A stretch of 64,000 nucleotides of DNA from positions 558,001 to 622,000 of the forward strand of contig BPHK01000001.1 in assembly GCA_026003495.1 (NCBI GenBank), in the 5' to 3' direction. Both the position numbers and the translations under genes were made by a program. The DNA comes from Candidatus Kapaibacterium sp. Lineage in GTDB: Bacteria; Bacteroidota; Ignavibacteria; Kapaibacteriales; NICIL-2. Position 1 is the stretch's first letter. The number at the start of each line of letters is the position of its first letter. Below are positions 34,151-42,822 of the stretch, piece after piece. The notes beneath the pieces are model-generated. The model was given only the letters and a program-made list of their open reading frames with translations. It searched no databases and was not told the origin of the DNA.

Positions 34151-34902
34151 CACGTTCAGCAATGGCATTTCTCGTTGTCGGGCTTCTGACTGGCTTCAGT
34201 GCAGGACTTTTCGGAATCGGTGGTGCGCTCATTGGTACGCCACTGCTCCGCATCCTGGGCGAGCTACCTCCACTGCTGGCGTTGGCAACACCGCTGCCCG
34301 TAGCAATTCCTTCTGCGGTCAGTGGGGCACTTGCCTACTGGAAGCGTGGCTTGGTTGATCGCGTTCTTGCCTGGCGGACGCTCCGTGTTGCGCTTCCGAT
34401 GACGCTGCTCGGCTCGGTCATCACGCACTGGACACCGGGCAGCGTCCTGATGGTTACCACTGCAGTGGTGCTCATATACGTTGCAATTTCGATGATTCGT
34501 CGGCAGCGTCAACTGCCAGCCGATCATACGCCAGCCAGCAGCATGCGTGTAACAATCGCAGCTGGAACTGCAGGATTTGCAGCTGGGTTTCTGGCTATTG
34601 GGGGTGGCATAGTCCTAGTCCCAGTGTACATACGTTGGCTCCGTGTTCCTGTCCATCGAGCGCTTGCGACCTCCCTTGTGTGTGTTACAGCGATGGCACT
34701 CCCAGGTACACTTGTCCATGGCATGCTGGGTCACATTGCCTGGGATGCTGCTGGATTGGTTGCTCTGACAGCCATTCCGGCATCGTGGTTGGGTGCACGA
34801 CTTGCACTACAGCTCAAAGGTCGGACACTCGAGCTCAGCTACGGTATCCTCCTTGCTGCATTCGGTGTGTGGTTCCTTGTGCGAAGTTTAGCCGCGCAGT
34901 AA
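34147..34902 (+). CDS. TauE/SafE-family membrane permease
   Basis: The 251-residue product has about eight hydrophobic helices and the duplicated TauE/SafE motif. The first copy is LLTGFSAGLFGIGGALIGTPLL near residues 14-35. The second is GTAGFAAGFLAIGGGIVLVPVY near 140-161. Members export sulfite, sulfoacetate or related anions, so a sulfur-anion role is possible but not shown. It overlaps maf by 4 nt (ATGA). The 3' end overlaps the convergent 59-residue gene by 15 nt. Confidence 0.85.
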   Translation: MTRSAMAFLVVGLLTGFSAGLFGIGGALIGTPLLRILGELPPLLALATPLPVAIPSAVSGALAYWKRGLVDRVLAWRTLRVALPMTLLGSVITHWTPGSVLMVTTAVVLIYVAISMIRRQRQLPADHTPASSMRVTIAAGTAGFAAGFLAIGGGIVLVPVYIRWLRVPVHRALATSLVCVTAMALPGTLVHGMLGHIAWDAAGLVALTAIPASWLGARLALQLKGRTLELSYGILLAAFGVWFLVRSLAAQ

Positions 34903-35067
34903 GCGCTTGCGTATGATCACGTAAAATGGAAGCGCAACGATGGCGATAACAAACAGCTTCGCAAGCGAAATACTCAGCCACCAGATGTTCCAGATAACCC
35001 AGAGCAACAGGCTCACAGCTGCGTACGCAAGTACGATCGCGAGCACAACAGCGAGAAGTCCTTTCAT
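34888..35067 (-). CDS. Small hypothetical membrane protein (59 residues)
   Basis: The ORF from the ATG at 35067 to the TAA at 34888 encodes 59 residues: a first helix LLAVVLAIVLAYAAVSLLLW, then a Trp-rich linker WNIWWLS, a second helix KLFVIAIVALPFYVII and a basic end RKRLLRG. Its start overlaps the stop of the upstream gene (ATGA, 35064-35067), which supports its being real and coupled. The tail overlaps the TauE gene by 15 nt. No function is known to me. Confidence 0.65.
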   Translation of the reverse strand: MKGLLAVVLAIVLAYAAVSLLLWVIWNIWWLSISLAKLFVIAIVALPFYVIIRKRLLRG

Positions 35068-35372
35068 TGCGTAGTCTCCGCAGAGGAGAGAGAACGACTA
35101 TTGCCGAAAAAGTATGCCCGAACGAAAGTAATGTGAGCTGCGACTGTCAGAACAACGCCGAACGAGTCAGGACCAACGGCGATGCCTTGCTCGATTGCTG
35201 GAACCACCATGCGCGCAAGCGGGCTGGCGATCGCCCAGATGATCACAAACGCAAACGCCGATAATCCGACTGCCAGCGCTGCCTCTCGAACGCGGCCGTG
35301 CCGTTGCCACTGGTGGACCGCAGTATAGGCGAGAACGTATACCTCGACGAAAAACAGCAACACATCGAGCAT
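35064..35372 (-). CDS. Small membrane protein (102 residues)
   Basis: The product has three hydrophobic helices: VLLFFVEVYVLAYTAVH, AALAVGLSAFAFVIIWAIAS and SFGVVLTVAAHITFVRAYFF, with short polar loops and a polar tail. I do not recognise a family. It forms a two-gene unit with the 59-residue gene (ATGA overlap) and diverges from cutA with 41 nt between. Confidence 0.6.
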   Translation of the reverse strand: MLDVLLFFVEVYVLAYTAVHQWQRHGRVREAALAVGLSAFAFVIIWAIASPLARMVVPAIEQGIAVGPDSFGVVLTVAAHITFVRAYFFGNSRSLSSAETTQ

Positions 35373-35376
35373 CGTG

Positions 35377-35384
35377 TAATTTTG
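35377..35384 (+). promoter_or_regulatory. TAATTTTG promoter box for cutA
   Basis: TAATTTTGG begins 37 nt before the cutA ATG, right after the divergent membrane-protein start. Confidence 0.5.
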
Positions 35385-35413
35385 GCGTAGTCGAACAGTC
35401 GCAGCACAAAGTT

Positions 35414-35752
35414 ATGGAGGATACGGCCTCGGTAGCCCTGGTGCTGACAACAATCAGCACGGAAGAACACGCGGAAACGCTTGCGCGCCAACTCCTCGAG
35501 GAACGGTTGATTGCCTGCTCGACAGTCATCGGTGCAGCTGCTTCGCACTACTGGTGGGGCGGCACTATTACCAGTGAAACGGAAGCTGTGCTTCTGCTCA
35601 AGACACGGAGCGACTTGGTCGAGCAGCTCCGGCAGCGCATCCTGGAGCTGCATCCATACAACGTACCAGAGGTTATCGTTCTCCAGCCTTTCGCTGTGAG
35701 CGAAGCATACGCAGCATGGGTCGAAGAATCCACCAAACCCAGCCAGAATTGA
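35414..35752 (+). CDS. cutA: Divalent-cation tolerance protein CutA
   Basis: CutA is a small trimeric ferredoxin-fold protein linked to copper and other divalent-metal tolerance. The 112-residue product shows LVLTTISTEEHAETLARQLL at the N-terminus, ERLIACSTVIG, the YWWGGTITSETEAVLLLKT core, and HPYNVPEVIVLQPFAV. Its TGA overlaps the start of the nuclease gene by one base (TGATG at 35750-35754), so the pair is coupled. Confidence 0.93.
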   Translation: MEDTASVALVLTTISTEEHAETLARQLLEERLIACSTVIGAAASHYWWGGTITSETEAVLLLKTRSDLVEQLRQRILELHPYNVPEVIVLQPFAVSEAYAAWVEESTKPSQN

Positions 35753-37308
35753 TGCAATCGCTCTGGGATGCCACGTATGTCGTCACCGATGTCGAGACAA
35801 CAGGTTCTCACCCGATCGAGAACCGTATCATCGAGATCGGCTGCGTCGTCGTTCGCGGTGGTGTGATCGCCGAACGTATCGAATCGCTCATCAATCCGCA
35901 CCAGTTCATTCCGCCATTTATCGAGCAGCTGACTGGCATCTCGAATGCTGAAGTGTTCACCGCCCCAGATGAGCACCAGGTGCTGCCTCTTGTTGCGCAG
36001 TTGCTCTCGCAGCCTGGTGCAGTCTTCGTTGCGCACCAAGAGCTGTTCGATTGGCGCTTTCTTGCTCAGGGTTTTCAGCGGTGTGGGATATCCATTGATC
36101 AAGTGCCGCGGCTGTGTACGCTCCGCCTTGCACGGCGCCTTCTTCCGGCAGCGCGGAAGAAAAATCTCGATGCGCTCTCCGCCTACTACGGGATTCGAAT
36201 CGAGCGGCGCCACCGCGCACTCGGCGATGCTGAAGCGACGGCGCGTATTCTGCTGTGCTTGCTCGAGGAAGCCGAGCGCAGCGGTATTGAGACGCTCGAT
36301 CAACTCTTGACGTTTCAGCATCGGCGGCTTTCGCGCACGTTACCGAAAGCAGTACTGCGAGCAGTCGGGCCGTTGCTGGATGCACTTCCTGAGACGCCAG
36401 GTGTGTACACGATGTACGACGGGAGCGGGCGCGTGCTCTACGTTGGGAAAGCGTCTGTGCTTGCCGACCGGGTTCGGTCATACTTTCAGCCAAGCAGCGA
36501 TCTGCCCAGCCACATCGAGAATATGGTGCGGCACGTGCGCTATATCGAATGGGAAGAAACTCCGTCTGAGCTGAGCGCTCTTCTTCTCGAGTACGAACGC
36601 ATTCGCGCGTTGCAGCCGCCGTTCAATGTGCTCTATCGTTCAGTGCGTCCAGCTCCACTTCTGCGCTTGACTGATGATGCGTTTCCTCGCTTGGAGCTGA
36701 CGCTGCAGCACGATGGCAGTGGGGAGTTCTTCGGTCCGTTTCCGCAGCGTGGAGTGGCAGAAGAGCTTCGCTCCATGCTCGAGGAAATGTTCCACCTCCG
36801 GCGATGCTGTGGGGCACTTGCGCCTTCGGAGGCTGCACGGCCGTGTTTTTACTTCCATCTCAAGCGTTGTGGGGCGCCCTGTGCACTCCTCCAGAGCGCT
36901 GATGAATACGCTGCCAACGTAGATCGTGTCCGTCAGATCCTGCATGGCAACGTTGGGTCGATTATCGAGCGTCTCCGCACGCAGATGAACGACGCTGCCG
37001 AACAGCTCCAGTTCGAGCGCGCAGAGCAGCTCCGGCGACGTATTCAGCAGCTTGAGCAGCTCTCGGTGCGATTGCCAGTTCCATCTGCATCGCTGACGTA
37101 CATGTCCGCCGTCATCGCCGTACCGACAGCATACGAGCCTACAACGGCAGAGATTTTTGCGTTTGTGCGGGGGCGGCTTGTGGTGCAGCGGGTCGTCGGG
37201 CGTCGCGCGTCGCTCGATGAGATGACCAACGCTCCTGCAGAATGCCCTCCGCCAACCCGAAGCAGCCAGAGCTTTCCGCCGATGAGCTGGCTGTGCTCCG
37301 GATTGTAA
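35752..37308 (+). CDS. DnaQ-type exonuclease fused to GIY-YIG (UvrC/Cho-like) nuclease, 3' frameshift
   Basis: Residues about 1-185 form a DEDDh exonuclease: VVTDVETTG, AHQELFDWRFL and HRALGDAEATA hold the catalytic acids and His. After a linker comes a GIY-YIG domain (GVYTMYDGSGRVLYVGKAS ... RVRSYF), a Cys region (LRRCCGAL ... CFYFHLKRCGAPC) and a UVR-like helix pair (NDAAEQLQFERAEQLRRRI). Fusions of this kind act in DNA repair as a second UvrC-like 3' nuclease. The plausible C-terminus continues in another frame (37242-37451), so the last ~25 residues read here, after about 37225, are probably wrong. Start ATG 35752 overlaps the cutA stop. Confidence 0.85.
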   Translation: MQSLWDATYVVTDVETTGSHPIENRIIEIGCVVVRGGVIAERIESLINPHQFIPPFIEQLTGISNAEVFTAPDEHQVLPLVAQLLSQPGAVFVAHQELFDWRFLAQGFQRCGISIDQVPRLCTLRLARRLLPAARKKNLDALSAYYGIRIERRHRALGDAEATARILLCLLEEAERSGIETLDQLLTFQHRRLSRTLPKAVLRAVGPLLDALPETPGVYTMYDGSGRVLYVGKASVLADRVRSYFQPSSDLPSHIENMVRHVRYIEWEETPSELSALLLEYERIRALQPPFNVLYRSVRPAPLLRLTDDAFPRLELTLQHDGSGEFFGPFPQRGVAEELRSMLEEMFHLRRCCGALAPSEAARPCFYFHLKRCGAPCALLQSADEYAANVDRVRQILHGNVGSIIERLRTQMNDAAEQLQFERAEQLRRRIQQLEQLSVRLPVPSASLTYMSAVIAVPTAYEPTTAEIFAFVRGRLVVQRVVGRRASLDEMTNAPAECPPPTRSSQSFPPMSWLCSGL

Positions 37309-37451
37309 CAAGCTGGATGTACCGCCATCGCGATTGCTATCGGGCTGCGGCACTCGATGGTCCCGACTCGGTCCACGCCGCGCTGTCGGAGGTGCTCAGA
37401 GCAGAGCGCGCAGATTCGCCCAGGAGGTACGAACCAATCGAGGGTTACTGA
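37242..37451 (+). pseudogene. Displaced C-terminus of the DnaQ-GIY-YIG nuclease
   Basis: The frame to the TGA at 37451 encodes ELSADELAVLRIVTSWMYRHR and about 35 more residues, the kind of end expected for this nuclease family. It is off by -1 (equivalently two single extra bases) from the main frame. Between them, the third frame also gives a helix-like LLQNALRQPEAARAF, which hints at two one-base insertions near 37230 and 37264. It has no ribosome binding site of its own. Confidence 0.6.
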
Positions 37452-37453
37452 CG

Positions 37454-37952
37454 ATGAACCGCAGCGAGCACGTCTTCCACTACCGCCTCGATACATACTG
37501 GCGCTCGTTGGCAATCTATGCGGTAGCGCTGCTCCTCTACGGGGTAGGAAGAAGTCTCATTGCCGGTACGCTCCAAAGCGATGGCCGCATCGAAGTCGTC
37601 CTTGCTGATCCGATTTTCTGGTTGCTTTCGGCATTTGTGCTCGTCAGCGCTGTTGCGCTGGGGATCAATGTCCTTCTCCAGCGTCGTATCGTTGTGCTCC
37701 CGGACGGTCTGATTTTTGCAACGCGATTCCGCCAGCGCGCAACTCGAACGCTCTGCAATACGGCGTGTGGTGATTCGCCGGGAACGCGCCGGCTGGCGGC
37801 TCCTTCGGAGCGTGCGTATCTACCAGCGTGGACGGCGGCTTCCCATCCGCATCCGACCAAGCTTCTACGACCGCGAGCGGGAGCTTTTCGAACTGCTTGT
37901 GCAGCTCCGCGCTCCAGCAGGGGAGGCAAGCCGCACCGCACGGAAGCTGTAA
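37454..37952 (+). pseudogene. Frameshifted small membrane protein gene (PH-like C-terminal part)
   Basis: The ATG at 37454, 2 nt after the nuclease stop, starts a protein with two hydrophobic helices (SLAIYAVALLLYGVGRSLI and FWLLSAFVLVSAVALGINVLL) and then RRIVVLPDGLIFATRFRQRA. After about 37740 the sensible sequence moves to the +1 frame: LERSAIRRVVIRRERAGWR and on to ELFELLVQLRA, ending at the TAA 37950-37952. Two helices followed by a short beta and Arg-rich domain recall bacterial PH-domain membrane proteins, as a guess. Without the shift the frame would end at 37963 with an unlikely Pro/Arg tail. The stop TAA is also the first three bases of the purF promoter box. Confidence 0.6.
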
Positions 37953-37957
37953 TTTTG
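37950..37957 (+). promoter_or_regulatory. TAATTTTG promoter box for purF
   Basis: TAATTTTGC begins 42 nt before the purF ATG; its TAA is the stop codon of the preceding frame. Confidence 0.55.
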
Positions 37958-37991
37958 CGCTGAACGATTTCCTCAACACGCCAACCCTTCG

Positions 37992-39494
37992 ATGCCCCCC
38001 ACGTCGCCAGAGGATAAAGCTCGCCCCAATTGCGGCATCGTCGGCGTCTTCAACCACCCGACGGCAGCAGTCATCTGCTACTACGCACTTCATGCACTGC
38101 AGCATCGCGGCCAGGAGGCGTGCGGTATCGTTGCGTCCTCGAGCGATCGCAGCAATGGCCGCCAACGCTTTCGGTCGCACAAAGGCAAGGGACTTGTGCT
38201 CGATGTTTTCAGCGATAGCCGTATTCTCACCGAACGTCTCGCTGGAACAGTTGCAATCGGGCACAACCGCTATTCAACCACTGGGAGAAACTCCGAAGCA
38301 AACATCCAGCCATTTGCGATTCGGTACCATGCAGGTAACCTCGCACTAGCACACAACGGCAATCTGACCAACACGCAAGCGCTCCGCCGCCAGCTCCAAG
38401 CCGAGGGTGCGATTTTTCAATCCACCTCCGATAGCGAACTCTTTCTGCACCTTGTAGCGCGAAGCAAAGCGCCAACGGAACTGGAACGCATCCGTCATGC
38501 GCTCCGGCAGGCCCGCGGGGCCTATTCGCTTGTGATGATGACCGACACTGCGCTCTATGCTGCACGCGATCCCCACGGCTTTCGTCCCCTTGCGATCGGC
38601 CGGCTTCGGACGAGCGAAGGAACAGATGCCTACATCGTTGCCAGCGAAACGTGCGCGTTCGACATCGTCGGCGCCGAGTACATTCGCGACGTCCGTCATA
38701 ACGAGCTGGTTGTCATTGACCAGGCTACAGTCGAGCGCGGAACGATTCATTCATACCCGATCGAGGACGTAACACCTCAGGCACGGCACTGCATCTTCGA
38801 GTACGTGTACTTTGCCCGTCCCGACAGCATCATTTTCGGGCATAGCGTGGATAAGGTCCGCCGCAAGCTTGGGAAGAACTTGGCACTCGAGCACCCAGTT
38901 TCGAACGAGCCGTTCGATAAAGTCACCGTCATCGCAGTCCCCGATAGCGGCAACACTGCGGCGCTGGGATACGCGAAGGTCAACGCAGAAGAGAACCAAA
39001 TCCCCACGCGCTTCGAAATCGGTCTGATCCGCAGCCATTACGTCGGGCGAACCTTCATTGCGCCGGAGCAGGACGAACGCGCGCTGAAGGTGAAAGCAAA
39101 ATTCAACCCCGTCCGCGGTGTGCTTGAGGGGCGGAGGGTTGTCGTCGTGGATGATTCGATCGTTCGGGGGACAACCTCGCAGCAGTTGGTACAGCTTCTC
39201 CGAAGCGCAGGACCTGCCGAAGTGCATTTGCGCATTACTTCGCCACCAATTACCAATCCATGCGCCTACGGCATGGATTTCCCCAGTCGCAATGAGCTCA
39301 TCGCAAATCACCATCCCGACGTCGAAAGCATTGGGCGGGCGCTCGGTGTAGATTCGCTGGCGTATCTCTCTGTTGAAGGATTGCTCGATGCGGTCCCGAA
39401 GGATGAAGGCATCGGCTACTGCACTGCATGTTTTACGGGCGAATACCCCGTCGAAATCGAGCTCGACATGAGCAAGTTTGCAACGGAAGAGTAA
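37992..39494 (+). CDS. purF: Amidophosphoribosyltransferase
   Basis: PurF makes 5-phosphoribosylamine from PRPP and glutamine, the first step of purine synthesis. The 500-residue product has a 13-residue propeptide before the catalytic CGIVGVF (Cys14), the glutaminase block GHNRYSTTG, and the PRPP loop VVVVDDSIVRGTTS. The Cys-containing segments NPCAYGMDF and YCTACFTGEYP suggest the Fe-S type of enzyme (B. subtilis-like). It stands alone behind a TAATTTTGC box and converges on the adhesin gene with 32 nt between. Confidence 0.95.
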   Translation: MPPTSPEDKARPNCGIVGVFNHPTAAVICYYALHALQHRGQEACGIVASSSDRSNGRQRFRSHKGKGLVLDVFSDSRILTERLAGTVAIGHNRYSTTGRNSEANIQPFAIRYHAGNLALAHNGNLTNTQALRRQLQAEGAIFQSTSDSELFLHLVARSKAPTELERIRHALRQARGAYSLVMMTDTALYAARDPHGFRPLAIGRLRTSEGTDAYIVASETCAFDIVGAEYIRDVRHNELVVIDQATVERGTIHSYPIEDVTPQARHCIFEYVYFARPDSIIFGHSVDKVRRKLGKNLALEHPVSNEPFDKVTVIAVPDSGNTAALGYAKVNAEENQIPTRFEIGLIRSHYVGRTFIAPEQDERALKVKAKFNPVRGVLEGRRVVVVDDSIVRGTTSQQLVQLLRSAGPAEVHLRITSPPITNPCAYGMDFPSRNELIANHHPDVESIGRALGVDSLAYLSVEGLLDAVPKDEGIGYCTACFTGEYPVEIELDMSKFATEE

Positions 39495-39526
39495 GCAGCC
39501 GGTCGTTTCTCATCCCACCGCAATGC

Positions 39527-41947
39527 TCAGAAGCTGTACCGCACACCGAGGAGTGCTTGGAGCCGTTCGACTGACCACTCTGCGTCGCGGAGCATGCTGC
39601 CGAGGGGGTAGATGTACTGCACTTGGAGCAATGCTGACCATCGAGGCGCTTGCGGAATTGGCAGCGCAAATCCAATACCGCCCCATAGTTCCGCATTGAT
39701 GCTTCGCAGTGTGGAGAGCGTGCGTTGCTGCACATCTCCAAGCATGGCGCTCTCCGACGCAGCTGGGGACGGGAGTACAAAGCGTCGTTCAAGGGTGATC
39801 TGCGATGAAAGGAGCGTTGTTATTCGACCCCCACCACAGGCGAACATTTCGTAGCGCCGTGTGCCGACCTGGTGAGCAACGATCGTCCACTCCACGCCGA
39901 GCCCAAGCGCCAGAAGAGGAAGGTGCGGTGAGAGAATCGTTTCGGCTTGGACTGCAATGAGTGTGTCATTGGGAAGCCGTGCTGCGGTGAGCGTTGAATC
40001 TGGTGCGGAGATTCCACGCCCAAATGGCTCTAGCGAAAGAGAAGCGCGCAGATGGAGTTGGGAACCGAGCGCGTAGCTGACAAGCACGCCAACGCTCAAC
40101 GAAGGGCTATACGCATTGCCAGTGGCTCGTTCGAATGCAAGGTCGCCCGTTGCGCGGAACGACGCCGTGTGGTAGAGTGCAGATGCGATCCCAGCGAGGG
40201 TGAGTGTCCACGGGCGCTCCGGTGGACATTGATCATTGGTGATGAATTCGAAGCCCCCGCGTGCGGGGTTGAAGCAATACGTGTAGGTGACAGTGGTGCT
40301 GTTGCCCGCAACGTCGGTGATGCGGAGAGTAAGCTGGCCGTCCTGCTCAGGATCGAGTGGGTGAACGTCGAATTCTGTTTGCGGCTGGCCACGTTCGATG
40401 CGGGGGAGGTATGCCCGCATATTCAGCGCCAGGAGCGGTTCGATGCTGGCAAGGCCACGGTCGGTCGAGCGGTCGTCGCGAGCAATCACATGGAGTGCCT
40501 TGCCGTTCGGCGCGCGAGAAAATGCCGTCGTTGGTGGCAAGCGATCGCGCAAGGTGTCGAGGAGCAGAAATGATTGCCCGCCCATCGTTCCGTAAGCGTC
40601 ATAGCCATCGTAGCCATAGCCAAAACCGTAGGAGTAGAGGCCAAAGGGTTTGTCGCCTTCAATCGTGTGCGCGCCATAATCAAGCCGAACAGCTGCAATG
40701 AAGTAGCTGCTCACGCCGATGCGCTCAAATAAGTTGCGGCTGATACGCTGCCCGTCGAGCCGAATGGTCCCAAGTGCTTCTTCGCGTGCGATGATGTTGA
40801 CATAGTGGTTCCACTGCCCCTGGATGGGCGTTGCGATGCGGTAGCGCCGGACAAATTGCTGCGTCGGGGAAACTAAAATCATCATCGGATCACCAACTTG
40901 ATCACCGTTGGCAAAGCCTTGAGCGTATTGGGCCACCAGGATTGGTTTATCTGCTGTCAGTTGGATGTTGGCGGTTTCGTTTGGTTCTTCGTAGTACTCG
41001 CCAGCATCGAGCACAGCGATGAGGGATTGGTTTTTGAAGACGCGTGTTCCGTTGAACGCTGCCAAGATGCGGAAGGTGTATTTGCTCCGCCCTTGGAGTC
41101 TGCCGAGAAAGTAGTGCTTCCCCCACGTCGAAACAGGTGGGAGCTGCTCGACCAGATGGTTACATGCTTTCACGCCCGGTGGAACATACGCGCACGTATG
41201 CCCGCTGAAGACAGCAATTGGTTTGGAGGCAACAATTGCAGTTCCTGTCAGATCGCCGGAGCCAGTTGAGGCAAAACTTGCGCGCACCTGATACGCCTGC
41301 CCGCGATCGAGCACGACGGTGTAGCGTTCGCCTGCGTTGTGACCGTCAGTTGTTGGGGAGGTAGGGGTGATTTCGATGCGGGTATCGTCTTCGGTCGCGA
41401 CGATCGCGAAGATCGGTGCAAGCGCAGCCGAGAGCTTGCTATAACACAGTGCACGGTATTCCTTGCCGAGAACGCCGATGGGCAGCGCCAAGTAGGTGTC
41501 CGTCGTTTGAATGCGGTGGTTGAGCGCATAGACTGTGATTGGCCGATCGCTCGCGATGCGGAGCGCGCGAGCTTGCGGACGAGGGAAGGTGTCCAGCTCC
41601 GCCTCAGGAGTGATTTGCACGTTGCGAATTGCACCGGCAGGGACGCCGAGCCGATGGCGAAATCCGAGGCTTGGAATTTCAAGCTGTACGTCAGCGTCGT
41701 CATCGGCAGTCAAGAAAACTTCGAGAACCGCTGGTTCGTAGGTGCCAGGTTTCTCCGGATCCCGTTCGCGGAAGTTTTTCATGAAGCAGAGCCAAAACTC
41801 GGTGCCCTCTGAGGTAAGCGTGCGAGTTATCGTTGTGTCGGAGGGGGTGTTGATTTGCTGACGTGCGGATGCTACCCTGCTCGAGAGCGCAACTGCACAA
41901 ATCATACCGCTCAGCAGGAGGATACGGTTCACTTGCCAATGACGCAT
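39527..41947 (-). CDS. IgGFc-binding-type adhesin domain with C-terminal outer-membrane barrel
   Basis: The 806-residue product has a signal peptide (ILLLSGMICAVALSSRVASA) and then an IgGFc-binding N-terminal-type region: EGTEFWLCFMKNF, PITVYALNHRIQTTDTYLAL, FAIVATEDDTRIEITPT, KPIAVFSGHTCAYVP, HLVEQLPPVSTWGKHYF. A short Ig-like stretch follows (LRITDVAGNSTTVTYTYCF). The last ~210 residues are amphipathic strands ending ALLGVRYSF with terminal Phe, as in outer-membrane barrels, so the head would be carried by its own barrel. Its paralogue at 59.3 kb has the same head and a T9SS-like tail. It is preceded on the same strand by a small T9SS cargo gene with a 19-nt overlap. Confidence 0.75.
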   Translation of the reverse strand: MRHWQVNRILLLSGMICAVALSSRVASARQQINTPSDTTITRTLTSEGTEFWLCFMKNFRERDPEKPGTYEPAVLEVFLTADDDADVQLEIPSLGFRHRLGVPAGAIRNVQITPEAELDTFPRPQARALRIASDRPITVYALNHRIQTTDTYLALPIGVLGKEYRALCYSKLSAALAPIFAIVATEDDTRIEITPTSPTTDGHNAGERYTVVLDRGQAYQVRASFASTGSGDLTGTAIVASKPIAVFSGHTCAYVPPGVKACNHLVEQLPPVSTWGKHYFLGRLQGRSKYTFRILAAFNGTRVFKNQSLIAVLDAGEYYEEPNETANIQLTADKPILVAQYAQGFANGDQVGDPMMILVSPTQQFVRRYRIATPIQGQWNHYVNIIAREEALGTIRLDGQRISRNLFERIGVSSYFIAAVRLDYGAHTIEGDKPFGLYSYGFGYGYDGYDAYGTMGGQSFLLLDTLRDRLPPTTAFSRAPNGKALHVIARDDRSTDRGLASIEPLLALNMRAYLPRIERGQPQTEFDVHPLDPEQDGQLTLRITDVAGNSTTVTYTYCFNPARGGFEFITNDQCPPERPWTLTLAGIASALYHTASFRATGDLAFERATGNAYSPSLSVGVLVSYALGSQLHLRASLSLEPFGRGISAPDSTLTAARLPNDTLIAVQAETILSPHLPLLALGLGVEWTIVAHQVGTRRYEMFACGGGRITTLLSSQITLERRFVLPSPAASESAMLGDVQQRTLSTLRSINAELWGGIGFALPIPQAPRWSALLQVQYIYPLGSMLRDAEWSVERLQALLGVRYSF

Positions 41948-42675
41948 GGTGCGATGAGGATGTGCGGCCCAACTTGCATACGGAGGTAGTACACGCCAGC
42001 AGCAGTAGCCATGCGATCAAGTTCCAGCGCAATTGTGTGCGGACCTGCCGATTGAGGCGGTGCGTTCCACCGGCCGTATTCTCTGCCGAGTGGATCGAAG
42101 AGAACAAACGATGGCTGCTGTCCATCTTCCCCAAGCCAGTACGCAACCTCAAGGCGTGGCTCGTAGAGCGGCTGCGGACGGAGTGGGCCGAGCGATGCTC
42201 TTCCTTCTACCGTGAGCGCTTGCGCAGGCAGCAGTGTTATCAGGCTACCGTTGACAGAGAGTAGTTGCGCGCTGTGATTGATCTCCAGAGCGCTTACGGT
42301 CACCGATGCAGGCGACGAGCCGCTCCAGAGCACGCTGCAGAGGATATCAAGTTCCAGGTAAGGCAACACCTTCACTGCGATTGCCTCGACTGTAGCAGTG
42401 CCGCGCTCAGCGCTCGGTGCTGTGTTGACAGCAGAACGCAGGATGCGCAACTCGCCGGGGAACCTCGCGGCAATTTGCTCGATACGCAGTGACGCTTGCG
42501 AGTACTCGATAGTGATCGTGACGGTATCATCCTGCAAAACAGCCCGGTCTATCCGAACTGGAAGACTCAGCACCGACCCGCGATACGCCGTAGTATCGGG
42601 GATGCTGACGATGGTCTGGGCGATGAGTGCGTTGGTCAACACGAAAACGAGCAGGTATCCGATGCGTTGCTCCAT
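41929..42675 (-). CDS. Small T9SS cargo with cohesin-like beta domain
   Basis: The 248-residue product has a signal peptide (MEQRIGYLLVFVLTNALIAQ). A beta-sandwich region follows that resembles cohesin or Ig-like folds (SVLSLPVRIDRAVLQDDTV, VSALEINHSAQLLSV). A T9SS-type CTD ends it (FVLFDPLGREYGRWNAPP ... AGVYYLRMQVG ... CVIGK). The ATG at 42675 lies 30 nt from a TATTTTTGC box; the open frame upstream is unlikely to be translated. Its stop overlaps the start of the adhesin gene by 19 nt, so the two are one operon. Confidence 0.7.
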   Translation of the reverse strand: MEQRIGYLLVFVLTNALIAQTIVSIPDTTAYRGSVLSLPVRIDRAVLQDDTVTITIEYSQASLRIEQIAARFPGELRILRSAVNTAPSAERGTATVEAIAVKVLPYLELDILCSVLWSGSSPASVTVSALEINHSAQLLSVNGSLITLLPAQALTVEGRASLGPLRPQPLYEPRLEVAYWLGEDGQQPSFVLFDPLGREYGRWNAPPQSAGPHTIALELDRMATAAGVYYLRMQVGPHILIAPCVIGK

Positions 42676-42696
42676 CGAGGCGAAACGTAACGTCGA

Positions 42697-42705
42697 GCAA
42701 AAATA
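42697..42705 (-). promoter_or_regulatory. TATTTTTGC promoter box for the T9SS cargo-adhesin operon
   Basis: The minus strand reads TATTTTTGC 30 nt before the ATG at 42675. It faces away from the TAACTTTG box of the barrel operon about 90 bp off. Confidence 0.5.
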
Positions 42706-42793
42706 CACCCTGCCTGCTGCGGGAAGGAATCCGACTCGTTGGAGCAGCATGATAGTTTCCGTGATGGAACCACACGATTTGATTGCCAATGAG

Positions 42794-42801
42794 TAACTTT
42801 G
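42794..42801 (+). promoter_or_regulatory. TAACTTTG promoter box for the barrel-TANFOR operon
   Basis: TAACTTTG begins 29 nt before the ATG at 42823. Confidence 0.5.
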
Positions 42802-42822
42802 TACAACTACAAGGGTTGTCTC

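Noticed and set aside
42778-42801. TTTG before TAACTTTG as a Bacteroides -33/-7 promoter pair
   Set aside because: The gap is 12 nt, too short for the known ~19 nt spacing, and no consistent -33 element appears at the other boxes.
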